Source of the DNA: Oxalobacter sp. OttesenSCG-928-P03 | Lineage (GTDB): Bacteria; Pseudomonadota; Gammaproteobacteria; Burkholderiales; Burkholderiaceae_D | Assembly: GCA_030269625.1 (NCBI GenBank) | Contig: JAJDFZ010000003.1 | Span: 24,055 to 88,054 of the forward strand | DNA: 64,000 bases | Reading direction: 5' to 3' | Shown: piece after piece, positions 21,823-33,428 of the stretch | How positions within the stretch are numbered: the stretch's first letter is position 1 | Layout of the letters: each line of letters opens with the position of its first letter | Made by a program: the position numbers and the translations under genes | The notes under the pieces: model-generated | The model's database searches: none | The model's input: the letters and a program-made list of their open reading frames with translations, nothing else | Told to the model about the DNA's origin: nothing

Positions 21823-23291
21823 TGTGCCCAAAAGAATCGAGGCGCTGCCTGAGAAATTTTCTGCTGTGTTGCCTGCTGCCGTTCCTGCATATCCTGCTTT
21901 TGCCCGTGAACGGGTGGTCACAGGAAAAGCCGTTTCTGCCCGATCCGGTCATGCAGGAGTTGAAGAAAGCAAAGGTGCCTGTTGAGGCGGTTGGTATGTA
22001 TGTGCAGCCGCTTTCTCAATCGGGCAAGCCAAGGATTTCCGGTATCCGTCTCAACGAAGGTACGCCTTATGTGCCGGCATCCACGATGAAGGTGCTGACG
22101 ACCTACTCCGCTCTGGAAATACTGGGACCCGATTATCACTGGAAGACGGCGGTCTATTCAAAAGGTGTGCAGGATGGAGAGGTGCTTGATGGCGACCTGA
22201 TTTTCAGGGGAAGCGGTGATCCGAAATTCAACCTGGAAAAATTCTGGCTCCTTTTGCGCCAGATCCGTTCAAAAGGGATTCGTGAAATACGCGGTGACCT
22301 GATATTGGATCGCAGCGCATTTGAGCCGCGGCATTTTGATCCGGCAGCATTTGATAACGATCCTTTCCGGCCTTATAACGCGGGGCCTGATGCGCTGCTT
22401 TTGAACCACAAGGTCCTGGAGGTAATGTTCAGGCCCAATGGACTGGACGGGACAGTTGAGGTACAGCTTTCCCCCGAACTGGAGGGCGTCACCATTACGC
22501 CGCCTGCCTTGAAAGATGTGGGGGAGTGCAATGGCTGGCAAAAAGAAATCAGCCTTGCTTTTTCTGAGAAAGATGCCTTGTTTGAGGGACAGTACCCGCT
22601 TTCCTGTGGTGAGCAGACCTGGCTTGTCTATCCTTATTCCATGAATGATTCCGCTTTTTTCAGGGCGGTGTTTACCCGCTTGTGGAAAGAGCTGGGCGGG
22701 ACGTTTGCCGGGGAAGTCAGGGAGGGCGCGGTCCCCCAGGATGCCATGCTGCTGGCGGAGTGGTCGTCTCCTCCCCTGAGCGAAGTGATCCGCGATGTGA
22801 ATAAATACAGCAATAATGTGATGGCCCGTCATGTGCTGATGGCTGTCGGCACAAAATCTTCCAGTGAGCCGGCGAGCCCGGAGCAGGGTGCTTTTGCGGT
22901 CCGCTCATTTCTGGCTGCCAAGGGCATTTCATTAAACGGCCTGCAAATTGAAAACGGTTCAGGACTTTCGCGTATTGAGCGGATTTCACCTCAGACCATG
23001 GGCGATATTCTTGTTGCGGCATATCAGTCTGCCGTGATGCCGGAATTGCTGGCGTCTTTGCCGATCGCCGGGCGGGATGGAACGTTGTGGCGAAGCATGC
23101 GGCAGACAAGTGTTGCCGGCAAAGCACATCTGAAAACCGGGGCAATCCAGGATGTGCGGGCTATAGCGGGTTATGTGCTGGCTGTTTCAGGCGAACGGTA
23201 TGCAGTCGTGTTGATGGTCAATCACCCTAATGCCGCATCGGCCATCAAGGCAAGGGATGCATTGCTGGTGTGGATTCATGATAATGGCTGA
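21819..23291 (+). CDS. dacB: D-alanyl-D-alanine carboxypeptidase/endopeptidase (PBP4)
   Basis: 490 residues. A signal peptide (CLRNFLLCCLLPFLHILLLP, cleaved near NGWSQ) sends it to the periplasm. The class C penicillin-binding motifs are complete: STMK at 88-91 with nucleophile Ser88, SNN at 331-333 and KTG at 439-441. The large insert between SxxK and SxN is typical of the PBP4 type. It trims D-Ala from peptidoglycan stem peptides and cuts D-Ala-meso-DAP cross-links. It starts within the stop of the DUF599 gene (ATGA overlap). An inverted repeat lies at its end. Confidence 0.95.
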   Translation: MMCPKESRRCLRNFLLCCLLPFLHILLLPVNGWSQEKPFLPDPVMQELKKAKVPVEAVGMYVQPLSQSGKPRISGIRLNEGTPYVPASTMKVLTTYSALEILGPDYHWKTAVYSKGVQDGEVLDGDLIFRGSGDPKFNLEKFWLLLRQIRSKGIREIRGDLILDRSAFEPRHFDPAAFDNDPFRPYNAGPDALLLNHKVLEVMFRPNGLDGTVEVQLSPELEGVTITPPALKDVGECNGWQKEISLAFSEKDALFEGQYPLSCGEQTWLVYPYSMNDSAFFRAVFTRLWKELGGTFAGEVREGAVPQDAMLLAEWSSPPLSEVIRDVNKYSNNVMARHVLMAVGTKSSSEPASPEQGAFAVRSFLAAKGISLNGLQIENGSGLSRIERISPQTMGDILVAAYQSAVMPELLASLPIAGRDGTLWRSMRQTSVAGKAHLKTGAIQDVRAIAGYVLAVSGERYAVVLMVNHPNAASAIKARDALLVWIHDNG

Positions 23292-23319
23292 TCAGCCGCA
23301 TGAGCATATAAAATCAGCC
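23286..23319. repeat. inverted repeat between convergent dacB and the small membrane-protein gene
   Basis: GGCTGATCAGCC at 23286-23297 is a perfect palindrome, and ATCAGCC recurs at 23313-23319, so GGCTGAT can also pair across 20 bases. The stop codons of both convergent genes lie inside these copies. No long T-run follows on either strand, so it is at best a partial bidirectional terminator. Confidence 0.5.
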
Positions 23320-23427
23320 GAAATAGGCCTTGGCAAAGTAATAAATACCCATTATCAGGAAAAAAATCGCCAGTGCTCTTAAGGCCCTGGTGACAAAGGG
23401 TGCTTTGGGTTTTTCTTGGTTGGTCAT
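23314..23427 (-). CDS. 37-residue single-helix membrane protein, hypothetical
   Basis: Starts at ATG 23425-23427 with a strong ribosome site (AGAAGGA, 5 bases before the ATG) and encodes 37 residues. A basic hydrophilic head (MTNQEKPKAPFVTRALRA) is followed by one hydrophobic helix (LAIFFLIMGIYYFAKAYFG), ending in Gly-stop. This positive-inside layout is typical of small inner-membrane proteins. It is too short for usual gene-finding limits. It converges on dacB with a 22-base gap. No family is recognised and no function is given; the good ribosome site and sensible topology are the evidence. Confidence 0.6.
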   Translation of the reverse strand: MTNQEKPKAPFVTRALRALAIFFLIMGIYYFAKAYFG

Positions 23428-23562
23428 GACTTTCCTTCTGTTTTCGTACCGGCTTTCTTTCAAAAAAGCGGCAGACTTTTCTTTTGGTGACTGGGAGCAC
23501 CTTTTTCGTGTGCTGCCAAGGCCGCTATGATAACCCGGGTAGCGTCGCGGATGAAGAAGCAG

Positions 23563-23624
23563 CTTATATATATGTACGGCAGTTTGTCCTGCCTTATATA
23601 TATGTAATGATATGCAAAGGCAGG
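23563..23624. repeat. AT-rich direct repeat and hairpin upstream of the tRNA-tuf operon
   Basis: CTTATATATATGTA occurs twice, at 23563-23576 and 23593-23606, exactly 30 bases apart. CCTGCCTT at 23588-23595 pairs with AAGGCAGG at 23617-23624 around the second copy. The stretch 23428-23794 holds no gene that I can support beyond this repeat and the tRNA promoter. Curved or easily melted DNA upstream of a strong stable-RNA promoter is one possible role. Confidence 0.5.
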
Positions 23625-23750
23625 AACGAGGTGCTTTTGGCTTGTGTTGCCGTGCCGGATCGATACAGTCCTTTTCCCCTGTTTTCAGCCCGCTTTTTTT
23701 GGCGGCAAAAAATTATTTTTCAAATAAATGGCGGAATTGCATTTTGGGCG

Positions 23751-23780
23751 TTGACATGCCGATAAATCTTGCTGCATAAT
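23751..23780 (+). promoter_or_regulatory. promoter of the tRNA-tuf operon
   Basis: TTGACA (perfect -35), an 18-base spacer and CATAAT. The tRNA-Tyr gene begins 15 bases after the -10. A GC-rich discriminator-like stretch (TTGGGG) follows the -10. It would drive Tyr, Gly and Thr tRNAs and tuf. Confidence 0.8.
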
Positions 23781-23794
23781 TTGGGGTTCCTTGC

Positions 23795-23880
23795 GGAGGG
23801 GTGGCCGAGTGGTTAAAGGCAGCAGACTGTAAATCTGCCCTCTTACGAGTACGCTGGTTCGAATCCAGCCCCCTCCACCA
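23795..23880 (+). tRNA. tRNA-Tyr (GTA)
   Basis: 86 bases including an encoded CCA. Acceptor GGAGGGG pairs with CCCCTCC; anticodon GTA sits in CTGTAAA; a long variable arm, as in type II bacterial tRNA-Tyr, follows; the T arm has GGTTCGAATCC. First gene of the cluster. Confidence 0.97.
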
Positions 23881-23921
23881 CAAGAATGCACAATCAGGTT
23901 GTGACTGTAGTGGAAGATCAG

Positions 23922-23995
23922 GCGGGTGTAGCTCAATGGTAGAGCCGAAGCCTTCCAAGCTTAAGATGAGGGTTCGATTCCCTTCGCCCGCTCCA
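23922..23995 (+). tRNA. tRNA-Gly (TCC)
   Basis: 74 bases with encoded CCA. Acceptor GCGGGTG pairs with CGCCCGC (one G-T pair); the anticodon loop CTTCCAA gives TCC; the T arm is GGTTCGATTCC. The outer pair of the anticodon stem (G27 with A43) looks mismatched. It reads GGA and, by wobble, other Gly codons. Confidence 0.95.
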
Positions 23996-24028
23996 GTTTG
24001 GCCGTGCGGATACTGGCAAGGCGGCAGT

Positions 24029-24103
<75 letters not shown>

Positions 24104-24183
24104 TTTATTTTTTTGAATAACGCAGCAGGTACAGGGAAGGCCGGGCGATGCCCGATTTCCGATTTATTCGTTAGGAGTCAATA

Positions 24184-25374
24184 ATGGCAAAGAGCAAATT
24201 TGAGCGGACGAAGCCGCACGTGAACGTAGGGACAATTGGTCACGTAGACCACGGCAAGACCACCCTGACTGCGGCGATAGCGACCGTATTATCGAGGAAA
24301 TTCGGAGGCGAAGCCAAAGGCTACGACCAGATTGACGCGGCTCCCGAAGAAAAGGCGCGCGGCATCACCATCAACACCGCGCACGTGGAATACGAAACCG
24401 AAAACAGGCACTACGCCCACGTAGACTGCCCGGGCCACGCCGACTACATCAAAAACATGATCACCGGTGCAGCCCAGATGGACGGTGCCATTCTCGTATG
24501 CTCTGCAGCAGACGGCCCGATGCCCCAGACCCGTGAGCACATCCTGCTCGCCCGTCAGGTAGGCGTTCCCTACATCATCGTCTACCTCAACAAATGCGAC
24601 ATGGTTGACGACAGCGAACTCCTCGAGCTCGTTGAAATGGAAGTCCGCGAACTCCTGTCCCGCTACGAATTTCCTGGTGATGACACCCCCATCATCAAAG
24701 GCTCCGCCAAAATGGCCCTCGAAGGCGACACAGGCGAGCTTGGCGAACAATCCATCATGTCCCTGGCAGACGCCTTGGACACCTACATTCCCGAGCCTGA
24801 GCGCGCCATTGACGGTGCCTTCCTCATGCCTGTAGAAGACGTCTTCTCCATCTCCGGTCGCGGCACCGTCGTTACCGGCCGTGTAGAGCGCGGCATCATC
24901 AAAGTTGGCGAAGAAATCGAAATCGTAGGCATCAAAGAAACCGCCAAGACCACCTGCACCGGCGTTGAAATGTTCAGAAAACTGCTCGACCAGGGGCAGG
25001 CCGGCGACAACGTTGGCGTTCTGCTGCGTGGCACCAAGCGTGAAGAAGTCGAGCGTGGCCAGGTACTGGCGCGTCCTGGCTCCATCAAGCCGCACAGCCA
25101 GTTCATGGGAGAAATCTACGTACTGTCCAAAGACGAAGGCGGCCGTCATACCCCCTTCTTCAACAACTACCGTCCGCAGTTTTACTTCCGCACCACCGAC
25201 GTGACTGGCTCAGTAGAGCTTCCGAAAGACAAGGAAATGGTCATGCCGGGCGACAACGTTTCGATCACCGTCAAGCTGATTTCGCCGATCGCGATGGAAG
25301 AAGGCCTGCGTTTTGCGATTCGTGAAGGTGGCAGAACCGTAGGTGCTGGCGTCGTCTCCAAAATTATTGAGTAA
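24184..25374 (+). CDS. tuf: elongation factor Tu, copy 1
   Basis: 396 residues, identical in protein sequence to the copy at 41262. The GTPase motifs are GHVDHGKT at 19-26, the effector [13 protein letters not shown] with Thr, DCPGH near 81-85 and NKCD near 136; domains 2 and 3 follow. It brings aminoacyl-tRNA to the ribosome. It sits between tRNA-Thr and tRNA-Trp, the standard tufB place. Codon use differs from its neighbours: at least 13 valines use GTA and many leucines CTC, while the first 17 valines of rpoB include no GTA. Confidence 0.99.
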   Translation: MAKSKFERTKPHVNVGTIGHVDHGKTTLTAAIATVLSRKFGGEAKGYDQIDAAPEEKARGITINTAHVEYETENRHYAHVDCPGHADYIKNMITGAAQMDGAILVCSAADGPMPQTREHILLARQVGVPYIIVYLNKCDMVDDSELLELVEMEVRELLSRYEFPGDDTPIIKGSAKMALEGDTGELGEQSIMSLADALDTYIPEPERAIDGAFLMPVEDVFSISGRGTVVTGRVERGIIKVGEEIEIVGIKETAKTTCTGVEMFRKLLDQGQAGDNVGVLLRGTKREEVERGQVLARPGSIKPHSQFMGEIYVLSKDEGGRHTPFFNNYRPQFYFRTTDVTGSVELPKDKEMVMPGDNVSITVKLISPIAMEEGLRFAIREGGRTVGAGVVSKIIE

Positions 25375-25414
25375 TCAGGAGCGTTGGTCATATTAAAACT
25401 GTTTCATACAGAGT

Positions 25415-25490
25415 AGGGGAGTAGTTCAATTGGTAGAGCGTCGGTCTCCAAAACCGAAAGTTGGGGGTTCGAGCCCCTCCTCCCCTGCCA
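25415..25490 (+). tRNA. tRNA-Trp (CCA)
   Basis: 76 bases with encoded CCA. Acceptor AGGGGAG pairs with CTCCCCT; the anticodon loop CTCCAAA gives CCA; T arm GGGGTTCGAGCCCC. It lies between tuf and secE as in many proteobacteria. Confidence 0.97.
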
Positions 25491-25520
25491 AAGGCTGTAT
25501 GGGCTTAATGTTGAGTAGGT

Positions 25521-25904
25521 ATGTCAAACCATCCGGTGCAGATTGCAGGCGTCATGAACGATAAAATTAAAGTTGTCATTGCACTTGTGGCGTGTGCTGC
25601 AGGCATCGTTGGATATTATTTGTTTGCAAGCAAACCCACCCTGATGCGGGTTGGTGTTCTGGTGGCCGGCCTGGCTGTCGGAGCGGTTATTGCGTGGTTT
25701 TCTGAAACCGGGCGCAATTTCCTGGTTTTTGCACGCGAATCCGTTCGCGAAACAAGAAAGGTCGTCTGGCCCGAGCGCAAGGACGCGCTTCGTGTGACAG
25801 CGATTGTTTTTGGTTTTTCGATCATCATGGCATTGTTCCTTTTTGGAACGGACAAGGTGCTGGAAATGGTTTTGTACGACTTCATACTCGGCTGGAATAG
25901 ATAA
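25521..25904 (+). CDS. secE: preprotein translocase subunit SecE
   Basis: 127 residues with three predicted helices: two near 18-38 and 42-60, and the conserved C-terminal one ([20 protein letters not shown]). Before it comes the amphipathic SecE core [20 protein letters not shown], the most conserved part of the family. It clamps SecY in the SecYEG channel. The start at 25521 fits betaproteobacterial SecE N-termini (MSN-VQ); ATG 25554 is an alternative. nusG begins 2 bases after the stop, an arrangement conserved across bacteria. Confidence 0.95.
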   Translation: MSNHPVQIAGVMNDKIKVVIALVACAAGIVGYYLFASKPTLMRVGVLVAGLAVGAVIAWFSETGRNFLVFARESVRETRKVVWPERKDALRVTAIVFGFSIIMALFLFGTDKVLEMVLYDFILGWNR

Positions 25905-25906
25905 TA

Positions 25907-26506
25907 ATGAGCGAAAATAGCCAGGAAGATCTGAAAGCCGGTGCCGTTGCAGGTGCCGGCGATGCTGCTTCTGATAAAAAACGCTGGTATGTGGTGCATG
26001 CTTATTCCGGCATGGAAAAGAGTGTGCGCCGTTCGTTGCTTGAACGCATCGACCGTATGGGCATGAAAGACCAGTTTGGCGAAATACTGGTGCCAACAGA
26101 AGAGGTGGTCGAGGTCAAGGGCGGTCAGAAGTCGGTGACCGAGCGTCGTTTTTTCCCGGGATATATTCTCGTTGAGATGGAAATGACGGATGAAACCTGG
26201 CATCTGGTGAAAAATACGCCCAAGATCACGGGCTTTATCGGCGGCAAGTCCAACAGGCCGACGCCGATCCCGCAGCATGAAATCGACAAGCTGCTCCAGC
26301 AGATGCAGGAGGGTGTCGACAAGCCGCGGCCCAAAATCTCGTATGAGGTGGGTGAGCTGGTCCGGATCAAGGAAGGTCCTTTTGCGGACTTCAACGGTAA
26401 CGTGGAAGAAGTGAATTACGAAAAATCACGTTTGCGGGTCCTGGTAACCATTTTCGGCCGTTCCACCCCGGTTGAGCTCGAGTTCGGGCAGGTGGAAAAA
26501 GTATAA
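25907..26506 (+). CDS. nusG: transcription termination/antitermination factor NusG
   Basis: 199 residues. The N-terminal NGN domain begins at [20 protein letters not shown] near residue 25, and the KOW domain is at [19 protein letters not shown] near 145-163. An N-terminal extension of about 20 Ala/Gly/Glu-rich residues precedes NGN. NusG binds RNA polymerase and links it to Rho or to ribosomal S10. It is co-transcribed with secE and upstream of rplK. Confidence 0.97.
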   Translation: MSENSQEDLKAGAVAGAGDAASDKKRWYVVHAYSGMEKSVRRSLLERIDRMGMKDQFGEILVPTEEVVEVKGGQKSVTERRFFPGYILVEMEMTDETWHLVKNTPKITGFIGGKSNRPTPIPQHEIDKLLQQMQEGVDKPRPKISYEVGELVRIKEGPFADFNGNVEEVNYEKSRLRVLVTIFGRSTPVELEFGQVEKV

Positions 26507-26619
26507 GGTTTTCATGGCGCTGGTCCGGCGCGCCGCGGCCTGGAAACAGGTTGTGAAGTCCGGCAAGAGGAGCCTGTTTTTTGGGCAGGCGTTATGACTC
26601 ATGACAATTAGGAAATAAA

Positions 26620-27051
26620 ATGGCTAAGAAAATTGCCGGTTATATCAAGCTGCAGGTGCCAGCTGGTAAAGCCAATCCCTCTCCCCCAATCGGCCCGGCT
26701 CTGGGTCAGCGTGGTCTGAATATCATGGAATTCTGCAAAGCCTTCAATGCGCAGACCCAGAATTTTGAAGCAGGCATGCCCATTCCGGTTGTGATTACCG
26801 CTTATGCTGATAAGTCTTTCTCCTTTGTGATGAAGACCCCCCCGGCAACCTTCCTGATCAAGAAGGCCGCCGGCATTGAAAAAGGTTCACAAAGGCCGAA
26901 TACCGACAAGGTCGGTTCTATCACCCGTGCGCAGATTGAAGAAATCGCCAAGACCAAAGAGCCTGACCTGACGGCTGCTGATCTTGAAGCGGCTGTCCGC
27001 ACGATTGCCGGTTCTGCGAAATCCATGGGTATCACAGTGGAGGGCATGTAA
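26620..27051 (+). CDS. rplK: 50S ribosomal protein L11
   Basis: 143 residues. The N-terminal [21 protein letters not shown] (shown in part) and [15 protein letters not shown] are characteristic; the C-terminal domain binds the GTPase-associated region of 23S rRNA. Its TAA shares one base with the rplA ATG at 27051, so they are translationally coupled. The 113-base leader after nusG could carry the L1-binding autoregulatory site known for this operon in E. coli; I could not identify it with certainty. Confidence 0.98.
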   Translation: MAKKIAGYIKLQVPAGKANPSPPIGPALGQRGLNIMEFCKAFNAQTQNFEAGMPIPVVITAYADKSFSFVMKTPPATFLIKKAAGIEKGSQRPNTDKVGSITRAQIEEIAKTKEPDLTAADLEAAVRTIAGSAKSMGITVEGM

Positions 27052-27746
27052 TGGCTAAAGTATCGAAAAGAGTACGCGCATTCAAGGAAAAAGTGGATCG
27101 CAGCAAGCTGTATCCGGTTGATGAAGCGCTTTCACTGCTGAAAGAATTTGCGACTGCCAAGTTTAACGAATCCATCGATATTGCGGTTCAGCTTGGCGTT
27201 GACCCGAGAAAATCCGACCAGGTTGTTCGCGGTTCGGTTGTTCTGCCTGCCGGGACCGGCAAGGATGTCCGTGTCGCTGTTTTTGCCACGGGCGAAAAGG
27301 CGGATCAGGCTAAAGAGGCCGGTGCGGATATCGTCGGTATGGAAGATCTGGCAGACAGGATCAAGGCGGGCGACATGCCTTTTGACATCGTTATTGCTAC
27401 GCCGGATACGATGCGGATTGTCGGTACGCTTGGTCAGATTCTCGGCCCGCGCGGCATGATGCCAAATCCGCGTGTGGGTACGGTAACGCCGGATGTTGCT
27501 GTTGCCGTGAAAAATGCGAAGGCAGGCCAGATCCAGTACAGAACGGATCGCAACGGTATCATTCATGCCACCGTTGGACGCCGTTCTTTCTCTGATGCAG
27601 ACCTGAAGTCAAACATCAATGCGCTCATTGATGCCTTGATCAAGGTGAAGCCGACCAGCAGTAAAGGTGCCTATATCCGGAAGATTTCGCTTTCATCGAC
27701 CATGGGTGCCGGTGTGCGAATCGACCAGACGACACTTTCTGCCTGA
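27051..27746 (+). CDS. rplA: 50S ribosomal protein L1
   Basis: 231 residues, matching the usual size. It contains the two-domain L1 fold with [19 protein letters not shown] near 45-63 and [21 protein letters not shown] (in part) near 125-145. L1 forms the mobile stalk near the E site and acts as translational repressor of the L11 operon in other bacteria. Its start overlaps the rplK stop. A 10-base hairpin lies 17 bases after its stop. Confidence 0.98.
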   Translation: MAKVSKRVRAFKEKVDRSKLYPVDEALSLLKEFATAKFNESIDIAVQLGVDPRKSDQVVRGSVVLPAGTGKDVRVAVFATGEKADQAKEAGADIVGMEDLADRIKAGDMPFDIVIATPDTMRIVGTLGQILGPRGMMPNPRVGTVTPDVAVAVKNAKAGQIQYRTDRNGIIHATVGRRSFSDADLKSNINALIDALIKVKPTSSKGAYIRKISLSSTMGAGVRIDQTTLSA

Positions 27747-27762
27747 CAGAAAAGAATAAAGT

Positions 27763-27787
27763 CCCTGTCTGCTTAATGCGGGCAGGG
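27763..27787 (+). other. hairpin after rplA, start of the L10 leader
   Basis: CCCTGTCTGC pairs completely with GCGGGCAGGG (two G-U pairs) around a 5-base loop. The sequence after it (CATGACTTTGGG) lacks a T-run, so full termination is unlikely. It may separate rplKA from rplJL mRNA or form part of the L10 leader. Confidence 0.55.
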
Positions 27788-28048
27788 CATGACTTTGGGC
27801 CGGACCGGTGTTGTTGAGCCGGTTTGGACAGTCAAAGACCGTTGGGCTGAAAACAGGATTTTCTGTTTTTGGTTAAACCGGAAGAGGGTTTTCCGGCCCA
27901 GCGCAGATGGTGAACCCAAAACAGGTTTTGCAGTTTCAGGCGGAAATGCCGGCAGTAAACTCCTAACTTTGGACACCGTGTATTAAACCGGTGTGAGAGG
28001 CGCCTGTTTTTGAAGCAGGGACTTGAGCACTATTTTTGGAGGTTGACC
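27788..28048 (+). promoter_or_regulatory. rplJ leader, probable L10-L7/L12 autoregulatory RNA
   Basis: About 260 bases without a gene precede rplJ. Visible hairpins are AAAACAG/CTGTTTT at 27850-27869 and CCGGAA/TTCCGG at 27878-27896, near the sequence AAAGACCGTTGGGC. In E. coli the rplJ leader binds the L10(L12)4 complex, which represses translation; the position and length fit the same role here. That is inference from position, not from a covariance match. Confidence 0.5.
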
Positions 28049-28540
28049 GTGGGTCTCAATCTGAATGACAAAAAGGCCGTTGTTTCGGAAGTCAGCGCGA
28101 AGCTGGCTGAATCGCAAACACTTGTACTGGCCGAGTATCGTGGTATCCAGGTTGGTGACATGACGCAACTGCGCGTAAAGGCGCGCGAGCAGGGTGTTTA
28201 TCTTCGTGTTCTGAAGAATACGCTTGCCCGTCGTGCTGTGGAAGGAACGGTATTTTCCGATCTCGCTTCCGATATGACAGGACCGCTGATTTATTCCATG
28301 TCCACAGATGCCGTTGCTGCGGCAAAAGTCCTGCAGGACTTTGCCAGAACCAACGACAAGCTTGTCATTAAAAGCGGCAGTTATGCAGGAAAGCAACTCG
28401 ACAAGGCCGGCGTTATCGAACTGGCCAGTATTCCAAGTCGGGAAGTTCTGCTGTCACAGCTTATGGGGGTTATGCAGGCGCCTGTTGCGAGCTTTGCTCG
28501 TGCACTGGCAGCGCTGGCAGAACAGAAAGAGTCAGCCTGA
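28049..28540 (+). CDS. rplJ: 50S ribosomal protein L10
   Basis: 163 residues from a GTG at 28049-28051, preceded by TGGAGG at ideal distance. The frame is open back to an ATG at 28010, but the family begins at [15 protein letters not shown]10 anchors the L7/L12 dimers on 23S rRNA and forms the base of the stalk. Conserved [15 protein letters not shown] near 28-42 and a C-terminal helix for L12 binding are present. The unusual GTG may keep expression in step with autoregulation. Confidence 0.97.
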   Translation: MGLNLNDKKAVVSEVSAKLAESQTLVLAEYRGIQVGDMTQLRVKAREQGVYLRVLKNTLARRAVEGTVFSDLASDMTGPLIYSMSTDAVAAAKVLQDFARTNDKLVIKSGSYAGKQLDKAGVIELASIPSREVLLSQLMGVMQAPVASFARALAALAEQKESA

Positions 28541-28632
28541 TCGGCTGCTTGTTTCTTGTGAAATATCAGGGACTTACCTTATAAGTGCGTCAAAACCAAC
28601 AATAAGTTAATGTATTATTTTAGGAGTTTCAA

Positions 28633-29016
28633 ATGGCAATGAGTAAAGAGGACATTCTGGAAGCCGTAGGCGCCATGTCCGTTATGGAACTGAACGAGCT
28701 GGTTAAAGCTTTTGAAGAAAAATTTGGTGTGTCCGCTGCTGCCATGGCAGTGGCCGGTCCTGCAGGCGGAGCGGCAGGCGGAGCGGCAGCTGCCGGTGAA
28801 GAGCAAACCGAATTCACCATTCTCCTGGCTGATTTTGGTGCCAACAAGGTTGGCGTCATCAAGGCGGTTCGCGAAATTACCGGCCTGGGCCTCAAGGAAG
28901 CCAAGGATATGGTCGATGCAGCACCGAAGCCAGTCAAGGAAGGTGTTTCCAAGGCAGAAGCCGAAGAAGCCAAGAAAAAACTGGAAGAAGCTGGCGCAAA
29001 AGTCGAAATCAAGTAA
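28633..29016 (+). CDS. rplL: 50S ribosomal protein L7/L12
   Basis: 127 residues. N-terminal dimerisation domain [20 protein letters not shown], an Ala/Gly-rich hinge near residues 38-52 ([16 protein letters not shown]), and the C-terminal factor-binding domain with [23 protein letters not shown], given here in part. It recruits translational GTPases. It follows rplJ after 92 bases and is followed by a hairpin before rpoB. Confidence 0.98.
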   Translation: MAMSKEDILEAVGAMSVMELNELVKAFEEKFGVSAAAMAVAGPAGGAAGGAAAAGEEQTEFTILLADFGANKVGVIKAVREITGLGLKEAKDMVDAAPKPVKEGVSKAEAEEAKKKLEEAGAKVEIK

Positions 29017-29056
29017 TTTTTGCAAATTCTTACAATTTGGCAGTAGCAGAGTCATG

Positions 29057-29085
29057 GCTGAATCACTTATAATGAGTGGTTCAGC
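29057..29085 (+). other. hairpin in the rplL-rpoB spacer
   Basis: GCTGAATCACT pairs with AGTGGTTCAGC (11 pairs, one G-U) around a 7-base loop, 40 bases after rplL. No T-run follows. In E. coli the same spacer holds a partial terminator and an RNase III site that lower rpoBC relative to rplJL; this hairpin is a candidate for the same job. The rest of the 239-base spacer shows nothing clear. Confidence 0.6.
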
Positions 29086-29255
29086 TCTGGCTCCTTTATG
29101 CATTTCATGGTCAAAAATTCCGGATTTCGTGGGGTTGTGGCCTTGTTTACTGAAATGGCTTTAGAGGATTGAGGCTTGAGTTTTCCGGTTCAATCGACGT
29201 TGTAATTGATACTGAAACCTGAATTTTCCATCCTTCAGCCACTCACGGAGTGTCC

Positions 29256-33362
<4,107 letters not shown>

Positions 33363-33369
33363 TGTAAGG

Positions 33370-33403
33370 CCGTCAGGATGTCAGCATGATGGCATCCTGA
33401 CGG
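33370..33403 (+). other. 11-base perfect hairpin between rpoB and rpoC
   Basis: CCGTCAGGATG and its exact complement flank a 12-base loop, 7 bases after the rpoB stop and 25 bases before rpoC. Followed by TTTACTC, not a full T-run, so most transcripts should read through. It may tune the beta/beta-prime ratio, protect the 3' end of rpoB mRNA, or be an RNase III site. Confidence 0.7.
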
Positions 33404-33428
33404 TTTACTCACCCTACCGGAGTGAAAT

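Noticed and set aside
23941..24028. Possible extra tRNA or CRISPR-like repeats in the tRNA cluster
   Set aside because: Only the four tRNA structures fold; no regularly spaced repeats with unique spacers exist anywhere in the window.
24289..25149. 286-codon antisense frame in both tuf genes
   Set aside because: Present in both copies only because tuf itself is duplicated; reflects the unusual codon choice of tuf.
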